NCBI GenBank assembly: GCA_045119215.1
Contig: JBGVDD010000154.1
Coordinates: forward strand, 9,476 to 73,475
DNA length: 64,000 bases
Source of the DNA: RUG11237 sp045119215
Lineage (GTDB): Bacteria > Bacillota > Clostridia > Lachnospirales > Lachnospiraceae
Direction: 5' to 3'
Shown here piece by piece: positions 52,799 through 61,656 of this stretch. Under the pieces are notes generated by a model that did no database searches, was not told where the DNA came from, and worked only from the letters and a program-made list of their open reading frames with translations. The translations under genes were made by a program, and so were the position numbers. Every line of letters begins with the position of its first letter. Within the stretch, counting starts at the first letter, position 1.

Positions 52799-54850
52799 TT
52801 ATTCTATTTCTATCGTCTGTGACGTATCATAAATATTCAGAAGTGTTTCCCCTTCTTCTTCCTGATATACATTCTCATATGTGGAAGCAACTAACGCTTC
52901 ATTTGCCATATAGTCAGGATTGGTTCTTACTGACTGATCCACCAAGATATACGAAATTCCCTCTTCATCCACCAGCCTGGTCAACTCTTCCCTTGAGGTG
53001 GCACCATAAATCTCCGCTCTTTTTACGTTGCGATAATCAACATCATAGCCCGCCGACCAACACACATAGCCATATCCCTGGTATAACATTGTTCCTGCCA
53101 CCGTCACACGATTCAAGCCATACTCCGGCGTGAGAAACATATCAAATGACGAAGTATTCTCCCTGAGCCATTGGGTGAGAGGGTCATTGGTATCCAGTTT
53201 TACCGCAATTTCTTCCCGGGTCAGTTTATTGACAACGTACAAATCATATATCCCCGTATTCACCATCATCACAACGAGCAAAACAACGCAGACATTGCGA
53301 ATCCAGTCTTTTTTTCGTATCAAATCCACTATCAATGTTGCAGCTATAGTGTTTAACAAAATACAGGCTATAAACAAATACTTATGATTTACATTCACAT
53401 CATTTGTCATTTTTACGGTAAACGTAATAACCGCCGGGGAAAGGAACACCAAAATCAAATATCTTCTAACCCCTTTATAATACATAAAAGCTACTCCCAG
53501 CAAAATAACCAGGATTCCCAACAGATGTATCAGATAATATATGATTCCCCATATAGTTTTTGCGTTTAAGATATAGCCCAAAAAATATTCCGGCGAAACG
53601 GCATTCCCATCAATGAATGTATGGCTTTGCACCATGGACAATCCGCCTGCAATTCCCGCAATAACTACATAATCTAACCTGTTTTTGCTGATCGCAGCCA
53701 TAAAAAAAAGCACAGTGAGCAATGAAATCAATGCTGCACCATTCCAAAATGCAATGCCGCCGGCTATCACTCCTAAAAATACAGTCATTTTCAGGTTAGA
53801 CACAGACCAGCCATCTGCTGTAAAAAAGCATCCCTTTAAGTAAGCCGCCACCTTATTTCTGCCATGCAAATGCTTTTCAAAGCTGCGCAGTTTTCGAAAC
53901 ATTCCATATAACGACGGCATCATCAATATAATAACCATAAGACATACCGCTATGGAAATGGCAAGGTGACGCTGATTGATATAAACGTTCCATCCCCAGA
54001 TCCCCCAGTTTTCATTTTCTGTGTATCCAATATAATCGGAATTATCCCGTAGCTTCTGCATCAGGCTTTCCTCTTTTGGTGTCTCTGCCACATAATGAAA
54101 GAAGCTTTCTGAACTACGAAAATTCACAAACAACACTGCCAGACAGCCCGCCAGATTCTTCCCTGAAATCTTTACAGCCAGAACATATACCAGCATATAC
54201 ATAAGAACCATAGATAAGATACTTGGAATATTTAACGCCCAGTCCAAAGGCAATCCCAAAAATTCCAGATTTCCTGCCAAAAACTCAAACATAAAATGAT
54301 ATTTAATATCCTGCCCTGCGTACAAATTATATGCTGTCAAAAGATTTTCTCCCCAGGAAAAGGAGCGAATCATCCCTAAGTGCACAGCAAAATCCCCTGA
54401 AACCGGGGACCCCACACAGATCACTCCGTCCCTGATGTGAAAGGAACGAATCATAAAATAAGATGCAAAGCCTGTCATCACAAGAAAAAACAAAGACTCC
54501 CATTTAATGCTTTTCTTTTCTGTGATTTTCCATTTCCCATGGGACAATCTTTTTTTATGAAACAAATTAAGAACCACTGACAAAACAATGGCAACTGTCA
54601 ACACAATCCCATTGGCATACCCTAGCGGATTTCCTGTCCCTATAAGAAGTCTTCCTACAATGTAAACACTCCAGGTCACGAAAATGATGCCTGTAAGAAA
54701 ACTTACAGGCATCCAAAGCAACACCGGAGACACCATAATACGCTTCTTTCCAAAAGAATGCATGTTCTCTGAAAACATTTGTGGACAAAGAAAACTTACC
54801 AGTGATATTCCTGTCAGCAGACAAACCACCAAATATAACAATCCTAACAT
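52799..54850 (-). CDS. Polytopic membrane protein, GT-C glycosyltransferase-like (copy 2)
   Basis: 683 residues with about 13 TM segments and a soluble C-terminal part of about 130 residues. In the first large loop lie SDFxxHLxMIRSFSWG and KYHFMFEFLAGNLEFLGLPLDWAL, an Asp/His arrangement like that of GT-C-type lipid-linked sugar transferases. The soluble tail has short TM-free beta segments (LTQWLRENTSSFDMFLT, ISYILVDQ). It is a tandem paralogue of the next upstream gene, with the same length. I cannot name donor or acceptor; an alternative is a membrane protein of unrelated function. Confidence 0.6.
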   Translation of the reverse strand: MLGLLYLVVCLLTGISLVSFLCPQMFSENMHSFGKKRIMVSPVLLWMPVSFLTGIIFVTWSVYIVGRLLIGTGNPLGYANGIVLTVAIVLSVVLNLFHKKRLSHGKWKITEKKSIKWESLFFLVMTGFASYFMIRSFHIRDGVICVGSPVSGDFAVHLGMIRSFSWGENLLTAYNLYAGQDIKYHFMFEFLAGNLEFLGLPLDWALNIPSILSMVLMYMLVYVLAVKISGKNLAGCLAVLFVNFRSSESFFHYVAETPKEESLMQKLRDNSDYIGYTENENWGIWGWNVYINQRHLAISIAVCLMVIILMMPSLYGMFRKLRSFEKHLHGRNKVAAYLKGCFFTADGWSVSNLKMTVFLGVIAGGIAFWNGAALISLLTVLFFMAAISKNRLDYVVIAGIAGGLSMVQSHTFIDGNAVSPEYFLGYILNAKTIWGIIYYLIHLLGILVILLGVAFMYYKGVRRYLILVFLSPAVITFTVKMTNDVNVNHKYLFIACILLNTIAATLIVDLIRKKDWIRNVCVVLLVVMMVNTGIYDLYVVNKLTREEIAVKLDTNDPLTQWLRENTSSFDMFLTPEYGLNRVTVAGTMLYQGYGYVCWSAGYDVDYRNVKRAEIYGATSREELTRLVDEEGISYILVDQSVRTNPDYMANEALVASTYENVYQEEEGETLLNIYDTSQTIEIE

Positions 54851-54884
54851 TTATCTCTCCTCATTTCTTTATTTCTTTAGCACC

Positions 54885-56936
54885 CTAAAATTCAAGCTCT
54901 GTATCATAAATTGTGTAGTCTCCCGCATAATCCGGCTGACTAAATACAGCCTCATAGGTATTTGCAATATTCTCTTCATTGACCTGATAGTCACTAGAAG
55001 CTCTCACATCAGAATTTACCACAATAAATCGGATATCATTATCCGCCACAAGCCTTTTTAACTCTTCTGGAGTGGAAGCAGAATACATAGCTGCTGTCTG
55101 TTCATCCCTGTATCCTGTATCATATCCTGCCGACCATGCAAAATACTGCCAGCCATTATAAAGCATAGCACCACCCATGGTAAGTTCATTTACGGTAATA
55201 TTAGACGTAAGGAAAATATCCTTAGAATCTGCATTTTCATGAACCCATTGAGTCAATTCAGAATCAAGATTCAATTCACACTGTCTTCCCTCTCCGTTTC
55301 TCACATAAATACTGTAAGTATCGTAAATCCCTGTAGAAGTTAACAAAATCATAACCAAGGCTCCTCCAATGTATCGGAAGAAATCCTTCTTCTTCAAAAA
55401 ATCACTAATAAAACTTGCCACCATAACATCCAACAACATACAGGACATCATAATGTATTTATGGTTTACTGTAGGATCTACCGTTAAAGAGACGGTGAAA
55501 GAAAAAACAAATGGTGTAGTAAACACAAAGATTAAATATCTCTTGACGCCACGGTAATATAAAAATGCTGCTACTACCATCACTGCCAACAAACCAATCA
55601 GTCGTAATATGTAATCAGTAGTTCCCCAGATATTTTTCGTCTCCGCGATAAAGCCAAAAAAGTATTGTGCCGAAATAGAAGATTCTTTCATGAAAACATG
55701 GGATTGAACCATAGACAACATCCCTGCAATTCCAGCCATCACCACAAAATCCATACGTTTTCTAGCCAATGCTGCAATAAAAAACAACATCAATACCAAT
55801 GCAATCAAAGCTGCCCCATTCCAAAAAGCACTTGCACCTACCAGCAGTCCAATATATACTGCCATTTTTAGACTTCCAAAACACCAGCCATCTTTTGTAA
55901 AAAAGGTCTGTACTAAATAGTCTTTCACAGTTACATTCTCTGCTTTTGACATGTTCTTCCACATTTCAAAGGTTTCATACAATCTTGGTAACACCAGAAT
56001 CAAAACCAAAAGCATCATGGCAAGACATAACGCCAAGTGTCTTTGATTTAAATACACATTCAGATTCCACAATCCCCAGTTCTCATTGGTGGTATATCCA
56101 AGAAATTCCGTATTTTCAACTAAACGTTTCCATCCACTTTCTCCTTCTGGAGTTTCTGCAAGAAATGTAAACAAACTTTCTGAACTACGGAAAGCAAATA
56201 AGAAACCTGCCAGCACTCCAGCCAGCCTTTTTCCAGTAATTTTCACCGCCAAAACATACAACAGCATAAATACAAATATCATACTTGCAATACTTGGTAA
56301 ATTAAATGCCCAATCAAGAGGAAGACCCAAAAATTCCAGATTTCCTGCTAAAAACTGAAACATAAAATGATATTTTACATCGATTCCTGCAAAATATGGA
56401 TACCATGTAGGAAAATTATTTCCATAAGAAAACGAACGAATCATACTTAAATGGGGAGAAAAATCACTATACACGGTATATCCCACGCATAAATTTCCAT
56501 CCTTTATGTGAAATGTATAGAACATTAACCACCCCATCAATATAAGGAAAAAAGCCAGAAAGGCTATTTCTATTCCATATGCTGATACTTTCTTTTGGGC
56601 ATCATACAATAATGCCGGTTTCCTCCACTGCCCCTTTTTTAATTTCATATACAACAATACGCCAGAAAGAATCAAATAGAACGTCATTGCCACCGCATTT
56701 GCCGGCACCAGTGGCGTTCTTAATCCATGAAACAAATTTCCCAAAAGATATACTGTCCACGTTACTAAAAACAATCCGGTTATAGTAACAGCAGGAATCC
56801 ACAAAAAATATGGTGACACCCTTAACTTCTTTTTCCCAAAAGTCTGAGCATTTTCCTCAAACACCTCCGGTATTACATAACTACAAACAGCATATCCCGT
56901 AAGGATACAAACTAACAAATAAACTACTGCTAACAT
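54885..56936 (-). CDS. Polytopic membrane protein, GT-C glycosyltransferase-like (copy 1)
   Basis: 683 residues, upstream twin of the gene at 52.8-54.9 kb. Shared landmarks include FGKKxxxVSPxxLWxP near residue 33, SDFSPHLSMIRSFSYGNN, YHFMFQFLAGNLEFLGLPLDWAFNLPSI, and a common C-terminal plan (LTQWVHENADSKDIFLTSN). The two genes are 34 bases apart and each has its own SD (GAGAAGGGAG here). The pair looks like a gene duplication kept at full length. Probable role in envelope glycan assembly; this is inference from fold. Confidence 0.6.
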   Translation of the reverse strand: MLAVVYLLVCILTGYAVCSYVIPEVFEENAQTFGKKKLRVSPYFLWIPAVTITGLFLVTWTVYLLGNLFHGLRTPLVPANAVAMTFYLILSGVLLYMKLKKGQWRKPALLYDAQKKVSAYGIEIAFLAFFLILMGWLMFYTFHIKDGNLCVGYTVYSDFSPHLSMIRSFSYGNNFPTWYPYFAGIDVKYHFMFQFLAGNLEFLGLPLDWAFNLPSIASMIFVFMLLYVLAVKITGKRLAGVLAGFLFAFRSSESLFTFLAETPEGESGWKRLVENTEFLGYTTNENWGLWNLNVYLNQRHLALCLAMMLLVLILVLPRLYETFEMWKNMSKAENVTVKDYLVQTFFTKDGWCFGSLKMAVYIGLLVGASAFWNGAALIALVLMLFFIAALARKRMDFVVMAGIAGMLSMVQSHVFMKESSISAQYFFGFIAETKNIWGTTDYILRLIGLLAVMVVAAFLYYRGVKRYLIFVFTTPFVFSFTVSLTVDPTVNHKYIMMSCMLLDVMVASFISDFLKKKDFFRYIGGALVMILLTSTGIYDTYSIYVRNGEGRQCELNLDSELTQWVHENADSKDIFLTSNITVNELTMGGAMLYNGWQYFAWSAGYDTGYRDEQTAAMYSASTPEELKRLVADNDIRFIVVNSDVRASSDYQVNEENIANTYEAVFSQPDYAGDYTIYDTELEF

Positions 56937-56960
56937 TTCTTCTCCCTTCTCATTAGTGAT

Positions 56961-57992
56961 TTATACATCACAACTTTTTATTATTTTTCTAATATATTTA
57001 CCTGAATTGTAATCCATACGATTATAATTCCCATACCATTCTAAAACATTCTGTTCATTTAGTCTCACAAGAACAGCTTCTCCATCTTTTTGTACTAAAT
57101 TTATATCATAATAATCAACTTCTTCTATATAATCATTATATACTCTATCATACTCTGCATTAGAAAAACAACTCACTACATCTTCTACTTTGCCTTTTTC
57201 CGAAACATAAACTACTTTGCCATCATGTTCTACGACAACAGTCTCTACATTTTCATGGAGTTTTTTGAAAAACTGTCGGATACGTTCTGATGTCTGTTGT
57301 CTTGCTTGCTTTCTCTGTGCAATCTCATCTACCTCCTCATAATCTGTTCGATTTACATATCTTAAGCTTGGCAAAATAACAAAAAGAAAAGACAGCAATC
57401 CAAAGACAAATAAAATTTTTGACAGATTCTTGGTATTTGATATGTTACTTTCATTAATCAAACGTATTCCATACTCATCTGATACTATTTCCGCCACTTG
57501 AGAAGCACTCCCAACATTAAGCTGACTTTCCAAATAATCATAATTGAATGTTCCAGTTTTCAAGGGTTCAATTACTCCCACGAATGAAAATTCTCCTTCT
57601 CCTTCCTGGAGAGTTCCCATATCGTCCTGATATTTATAATCATAGGTTGGTAATTTTTCCAATTGTATACTATTAGATGTATTACTTATCAATGAAATAT
57701 ACTGTTCAGAATCTTCAGCCCCTATACGTACCACATAATACTCATAAAAGTCATAGGAGGCATAATTGCACAAAGTGGCGTGTATTGTTCCCTCTACGTA
57801 AACACCCTCTTCCAAAGTATTCAGGGATATTTTTTCCAAGGGTACCCTATTAGCGTAATTCTGTTCTAACTGTTCTCCACGATACCCAAGCCATATTCCA
57901 GCAAGCAACGTGGTAAAAAAAAGCACCCAGGCTCCTAGAAGAGGTCGATTCTGTATTAAACTTCCTCTTTTTTTTCCTTTTCTTTTGCTCAT
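56961..57992 (-). CDS. Unknown protein with two TM segments
   Basis: I do not recognise this 343-residue protein. TM segments lie at about residues 22-40 and 195-215. Between them is a 150-residue extracytoplasmic part (acidic, with YVEGTIHATLCNY); after the second is a cytoplasmic part with helices (EIAQRKQARQQTSERIRQFFKKLHEN) and a beta-rich end. The ATG at 57990-57992 is the best start, with weak SD GGGAAAG. It begins a unit running into the two GT-C-like genes at 24 and 34 base gaps, so a shared envelope function is possible. Confidence 0.65.
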   Translation of the reverse strand: MSKRKGKKRGSLIQNRPLLGAWVLFFTTLLAGIWLGYRGEQLEQNYANRVPLEKISLNTLEEGVYVEGTIHATLCNYASYDFYEYYVVRIGAEDSEQYISLISNTSNSIQLEKLPTYDYKYQDDMGTLQEGEGEFSFVGVIEPLKTGTFNYDYLESQLNVGSASQVAEIVSDEYGIRLINESNISNTKNLSKILFVFGLLSFLFVILPSLRYVNRTDYEEVDEIAQRKQARQQTSERIRQFFKKLHENVETVVVEHDGKVVYVSEKGKVEDVVSCFSNAEYDRVYNDYIEEVDYYDINLVQKDGEAVLVRLNEQNVLEWYGNYNRMDYNSGKYIRKIIKSCDV

Positions 57993-58131
57993 TTTCACTT
58001 TCCCGCTTTCCAATTCGTAAAAACACCTACACCGCTACTTTGAACATTATACCCTCTTATTCATTTTTTTTCCATAACTTTTTTCATATTTATTTCTTTT
58101 TTGTTACTATTTCATTAACTTTCTCACCCCA

Positions 58132-58192
58132 ATGCTCACAATACTCACTTTCTTTCCTCTTTTAGTTAGTTGTTTCTAACCCTTGTGAGCAT
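58132..58192. repeat. Inverted repeat ATGCTCACAA/TTGTGAGCAT
   Basis: Perfect ten-bp arms 41 bases apart, with an inner GTTAG/CTAAC pair. It lies between the MGT-like gene and the two-TM protein gene, at the edge between core and accessory DNA. It could be an operator pair or the base of a transcript-end structure. The remaining part of the 205-base spacer shows nothing else. Confidence 0.45.
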
Positions 58193-58218
58193 AACATATA
58201 TTCTTTTCATATTCAAGC

Positions 58219-59418
58219 TCAAATCTTTCTATTCCCCCTGCCACATTGTTTTGTCCAGACAACCGTCTCCACAAATTCTGCCGCCCTTTTCACCCCTCCG
58301 GCATTTCGCATAATCTTACTCATATCTTTTACCTTGTGACCAATTTCATCATCCAAAAGGAGTTCCTTCACTTTTTCTCTTAACAATCCAGGCGTAACAC
58401 GTTCTTTCTCTAATCCATATCCAAGCTTCAATTTCTCAACTTGTTCCACAACTGCATACTGATCCACATCCATGGGAATACCAAGTATTCGATTTTCAAA
58501 ATATAATCCTTCATTTACACTGTTCATCCCACCATGAGTAATAAACACGCTTGATTTTTCAAGCACTTCTAACTGGGGTACATAATGATAAATATAGAAA
58601 TTATGGGGAAACGGCATTAGCTTTTGTATGTCTGTCTTTTTTCCCACAGACATAATCACTGACACATCATCACTTGCTTTCCATGCATCAATACACTTTT
58701 TATAAAATGATATCTGCTCATTTTGAATTGTTCCCAGTGAAATATAAATAATTTTGCCAGTGATTTTTTCATATGGGATGTGAATGTCACAGTTTCTCTT
58801 ACTAATCATAGGCCCGGCAAAGCAGTATTCTTCGCCAAATTCTTCCTTATTTATCTGGAAATCTTTAGATGTATATACGATATTTGCTTTTACCGGCACC
58901 TTGGTAATCTCTGTCAAAATATTTTCTGTAGATAATTTTCTCTTCCCGCAGACTATTTTGGTAATCAGCTTCAAAAGTAATTTATTTTTCAGCAGTTTCA
59001 TTTCTCTATTGTCACTGGATAACATAATATTTATATTGTTTTCATTCACTGCAAATGTGGTAAACTGTCTGATAACCTTAAGCTCCAGTCTTCTGCCTGC
59101 TGCATATGCTATAAATGTGTAAAATTCATAGATAAGCACATCATACTGCTCTCCTACCGCCATAATAGTGTCATAGACGTATTTCCACATTTGCAGAACT
59201 TTAAATACATGCTTTGGATGACCGTTTTTCAACTCTACCCAAAAATCCCCATGATTCATATAAGGAATAAATTCTGCTCCAATACCCTCAATCTGCTCTT
59301 TCCACTCATTATTTAGAATATATGATACCTTATGACCCCGTCTGACCAGTTCTTCTGCCAGAGCCAATGTGGGGTTAATATGTCCGCTAAAGGGAACATT
59401 CACCATTAAAATTTTCAT
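58219..59418 (-). CDS. MGT-type (UDP-glucosyltransferase-like) glycosyltransferase
   Basis: A 399-residue GT1 enzyme close in form to macrolide glycosyltransferases. MKILMVNVPFSGHINPTLAL at the start and the donor-binding block VFITHGGMNSVNEGLYFENRILGIP near 300 are clear. Such enzymes glycosylate small hydrophobic acceptors, sometimes antibiotics, which inactivates them. ATG 59416-59418 has GAGAG close upstream. The frame stays open to 59607, through a remnant with its own start at 59532, but family members begin at MKIL. It follows the GNAT gene in an accessory region. Confidence 0.85.
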   Translation of the reverse strand: MKILMVNVPFSGHINPTLALAEELVRRGHKVSYILNNEWKEQIEGIGAEFIPYMNHGDFWVELKNGHPKHVFKVLQMWKYVYDTIMAVGEQYDVLIYEFYTFIAYAAGRRLELKVIRQFTTFAVNENNINIMLSSDNREMKLLKNKLLLKLITKIVCGKRKLSTENILTEITKVPVKANIVYTSKDFQINKEEFGEEYCFAGPMISKRNCDIHIPYEKITGKIIYISLGTIQNEQISFYKKCIDAWKASDDVSVIMSVGKKTDIQKLMPFPHNFYIYHYVPQLEVLEKSSVFITHGGMNSVNEGLYFENRILGIPMDVDQYAVVEQVEKLKLGYGLEKERVTPGLLREKVKELLLDDEIGHKVKDMSKIMRNAGGVKRAAEFVETVVWTKQCGRGNRKI

Positions 59419-59532
59419 ACAACTCTCTTCCTCTGCTTTTTCAAATCGTACTTTTTTCTGGCTTATTATAGCATAAGTCCAGCCAAAATTCATCATAATT
59501 TGATATTTCCTTTTTGTTCTTTCGTCTGCCAT
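59419..59532 (-). pseudogene. Remnant of a small MADER-type membrane protein
   Basis: A start with good SD (GGAGG, six bases to ATG at 59530-59532) begins MADERTKRKYQIMMNFGW then TYAIIS, and then runs in frame into the MGT gene. It matches the beginning of another remnant at 63720 (MADERIEKQK...). I think both derive from a short membrane protein found in Lachnospiraceae, here cut short. An extended -10 element (TGCTATAAT, 59465-59473) lies inside it and may now serve the MGT gene. Confidence 0.5.
59465..59473 (-). promoter_or_regulatory. Extended -10 promoter element before the MGT gene
   Basis: TGCTATAAT on the minus strand, 47 bases before the ATG of the glycosyltransferase. No good -35 box is present at the normal distance, as is usual with an extended -10. 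Confidence 0.45.
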
Positions 59533-59630
59533 AATAATCCTCCATATTCTGATAAAACCAAAAAGGCATATGAAACGATTACGTCTCATACACCCTTTTG
59601 CTGTCACAATTATTTTGTTTTACTCGTATC

Positions 59631-59654
59631 TGTTCAGAATAATTGAACAGTTAC
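59631..59654. repeat. Hairpin TGTTCA/TGAACA with GTTAC tail
   Basis: TGTTCA (59631-59636) and TGAACA (59644-59649) form a short hairpin followed by GTTAC. This is one more copy of the recurrent intergenic motif, 16 bases past the GNAT stop codon. Confidence 0.5.
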
Positions 59655-59670
59655 TTTTACTCTTTAAAAA

Positions 59671-60297
59671 CTAGAATATTTGACCCGGAAGTTTCAATTT
59701 TTCTTTCACCGGAAACTCCTTATCAAATGTTTCCACCTCTGCTTCATCCACAAAATACCCCTGTGGCGTTGCGTATTCACCTGTAATCCCGTCTAAATAT
59801 CCCGGAATCAGTTCCTTACACAAAAAGAAAGATGCATCTTCGCCTTCCGGCAAGCCATGGTAGCGAATACCGAATTCGCTGGCATAAGTAAAACCACTCT
59901 TTCCATAAAAGTCAATGTTTCCTTCAAAACAAACCGCACCACAGCCAAGTTCCTTTGCTTTTTCTAAGGAATAGTCTAATAAAATTTTTCCATATCCTTT
60001 TCTTTTCAGTTCAGGCATAATACAAATCGGTCCCATCGTCATGATTGGTATCTCTCTGCCATCATCCGTTTTGATATTTGCCCTCATAAACATGTTCTGA
60101 CCGATCAGCTTACCATCCTGTTCCATGACAAAATCAAGTTCCGGCACAAATGCCGAATCATCTCGTAACTGATTTAGAACATAGTGCTCAAAACATCCTG
60201 GACGATATACATTCCAGAAGCTTTCTCTTACCATATTTTCTACTTCCCGATATTCTTCTTTCTTCTCTAAACGTATGATAATATTGTTTGTATTCAT
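59671..60297 (-). CDS. GNAT-family N-acetyltransferase under TetR-type operator
   Basis: A 208-residue GNAT protein moving acetyl from acetyl-CoA to an unknown amine. The acetyl-CoA site is seen as GPICIMPELKRKGYGKILLDYSL at about 98-120, with an FYGKSGF-like beta bulge later. ATG 60295-60297 has GGAGG nine bases upstream; a longer frame from 60372 starts inside the operator and has no SD. Its promoter holds two copies of the operator also found before tetR, so it is very likely the regulator's target. Confidence 0.85.
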   Translation of the reverse strand: MNTNNIIIRLEKKEEYREVENMVRESFWNVYRPGCFEHYVLNQLRDDSAFVPELDFVMEQDGKLIGQNMFMRANIKTDDGREIPIMTMGPICIMPELKRKGYGKILLDYSLEKAKELGCGAVCFEGNIDFYGKSGFTYASEFGIRYHGLPEGEDASFFLCKELIPGYLDGITGEYATPQGYFVDEAEVETFDKEFPVKEKLKLPGQIF

Positions 60298-60377
60298 TTC
60301 TTCCATCCTCCTGTTTTCTAATAATGGAGCCCTATAGCATGATTCCTCAAATAACTCTTTAAAATCTCCCATTATGT

Positions 60378-60424
60378 AAACGACCGTTTACCCTTATTAT
60401 AGTGAACGGTCGTTTACTTGTCAA
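60378..60424 (-). promoter_or_regulatory. Promoter and double operator of the GNAT gene
   Basis: Consensus TTGACA (60419-60424) and TATAAT (60396-60401) with a 17-base spacer, minus strand. The 12-mer AAACGACCGTTT at 60378-60389 lies just past the -10 box; its inverted copy (GAACGGTCGTTT, one change) at 60404-60415 fills the spacer. The layout equals that before tetR base for base, which points to a common regulator. Confidence 0.9.
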
Positions 60425-60478
60425 GAAGTTTGTTTTGGCAGGAATGGGGACGGGCTTCCTGTATAAAAAAGTGTCAGT

Positions 60479-61102
60479 TTATGCATTGGAATCCACCCCA
60501 TAACTCTGTATAAAGTGTTCCGTATGATTACGGAGAATTTTAACATACTCCTCATTTTCCCCTGTTTTATCGAACATATTGATAAGAAGAAAAAGTGGAG
60601 CATAGAATTCTACAGCAAGCTGTCTGGGATTTTCCCCTGGAAATACCCCCTCTTTCATCAGTTCCCGAAACAAATCCTCCATATAGGCAACTGGTCCTTC
60701 AACAATACACTGGTTGTAAAGCTCTGTCATTTCTGTATTGCGATATTGCTCCAATGTGAGCATCTTACGAAAATCGGAGGCAAACTCGTCTTCTGTCCAA
60801 AAGAAAAACTGAGCAACCGTAAAATCCATAATTTTTTCTACGGATTGATTTTTATATGCCTTCGGCTGAGTTTCATATTTTACTTTTGGTACTTCATATT
60901 CTTCCGCTCTTTGGGCATCAATTTGATACATTCTTTCCACAATGCTATCAAAAATATCACGTTTGTTTTTATAATGCTTATATAGAGCTCCTTTTGTCAT
61001 TCCCAATTCTCCTGCGATTGTACTTACTGAGACAGCCTCATACCCATCCCTTGCAAACAAGCGAAGCGCAGTCATCAATATTTTTTCTCTTGTATCAGAC
61101 AT
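60479..61102 (-). CDS. TetR-family transcriptional regulator
   Basis: A 207-residue repressor. The helix-turn-helix is at about residues 26-46 (TIAGELGMTKGALYKHYKNK) and the rest is the helical ligand-binding domain. ATG 61100-61102 has GGAGG eight bases upstream. Its own promoter holds two operator copies, and so does that of the downstream GNAT gene, so it probably represses both until it binds a ligand. It precedes the GNAT gene with no terminator seen. Confidence 0.9.
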   Translation of the reverse strand: MSDTREKILMTALRLFARDGYEAVSVSTIAGELGMTKGALYKHYKNKRDIFDSIVERMYQIDAQRAEEYEVPKVKYETQPKAYKNQSVEKIMDFTVAQFFFWTEDEFASDFRKMLTLEQYRNTEMTELYNQCIVEGPVAYMEDLFRELMKEGVFPGENPRQLAVEFYAPLFLLINMFDKTGENEEYVKILRNHTEHFIQSYGVDSNA

Positions 61103-61122
61103 TATTATCTCCTCCATTCAGA

Positions 61123-61169
61123 AAACGACCGTTTACCATTATTGTAGGAAACGGTCGTTTTCTTGTCAA
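61123..61169 (-). promoter_or_regulatory. Promoter and double operator of tetR
   Basis: TTGACA (61164-61169) and TACAAT (61141-61146), 17-base spacer, minus strand. AAACGGTCGTTT at 61149-61160 fills the spacer, and its reverse complement AAACGACCGTTT at 61123-61134 follows the -10 box. A repressor on these would block RNA polymerase directly. The upstream boundary of the UvrA-like fragment meets this promoter. Confidence 0.9.
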
Positions 61170-61170
61170 G

Positions 61171-61385
61171 AATAATACATCCCGAATAAGAGAACTTTTT
61201 CCGGAACCAGCCACGCCGGTGACCACAGTCAGTACATTGAGTGGGATATCCACTGATACCTTTTTCAGATTATGGACACAGGCATTTTGTACCGAAAGAA
61301 ATTCTTTTGGCATCCGTGGCATTTCCTTAGTACCACTCACCCATAGCCTGCTACCTGTCAATCGCAAATAAAATGAGTCGATAGA
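61171..61385 (-). pseudogene. Fragment of a UvrA-like ABC ATPase
   Basis: An open stretch of about 70 codons between the tetR promoter and a TAG at 61386-61388. It encodes EFLSVQNACVHNLKKVSV and PLNVLTVVTGVAGSGKSSLI, the beginning of the second ATPase lobe of UvrA and of the UvrA-like drug-resistance homologues, with Walker A VAGSGKSS. Everything before the PREF-like segment and after SSLIRD is gone; beyond it the frame runs on into promoter DNA. A deletion remnant. Confidence 0.8.
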
Positions 61386-61398
61386 CTACGATAAAGCA

Positions 61399-61656
61399 TT
61401 AGTTTATCTGCTCTTTGATTACGGTTATGTTATCAAGTGGGAAGCAAATCTCCACTTTCGCTCCGCCGGTTTCTTCCGAATTTTTAAGTAATATCCTTCC
61501 ACCATGCTTCCCAGCTATTGAGCCTGCAGAAAATAAGCCAATACCATAATGTGCTCCGCCACTTCTGCTTGTATCATCCATAAAAAACTGTTCTGTTCCA
61601 TGCAGCAGCGCTTCTTTTGTAAAACCACTGCCTGTATCTTCCACTGAACTATACCA
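61399..61656 (-). pseudogene. C-terminal fragment of a sensor histidine kinase
   Basis: About 81 residues of a HATPase_c domain: VEDTGSGFTKEAL (G1 box), the SGGAHYGIGLFSAGSIAGKHGG block (G2 box region) and the closing GGAKVEICFPL. The pattern suits kinases of the lantibiotic/bacitracin-sensing type, where this GT box style is common. The domain's N-terminal half and the rest of the kinase are missing; upstream, the frame closes at once in a REP-like repeat. No SD precedes the GTG that begins it. Confidence 0.82.

Noticed and set aside
58219..59607. Glycosyltransferase beginning at 59607 or 59532
   Set aside because: The family begins at MKILMVNVPFSGH; that ATG at 59418 has its own SD, and the extra residues match a separate remnant.
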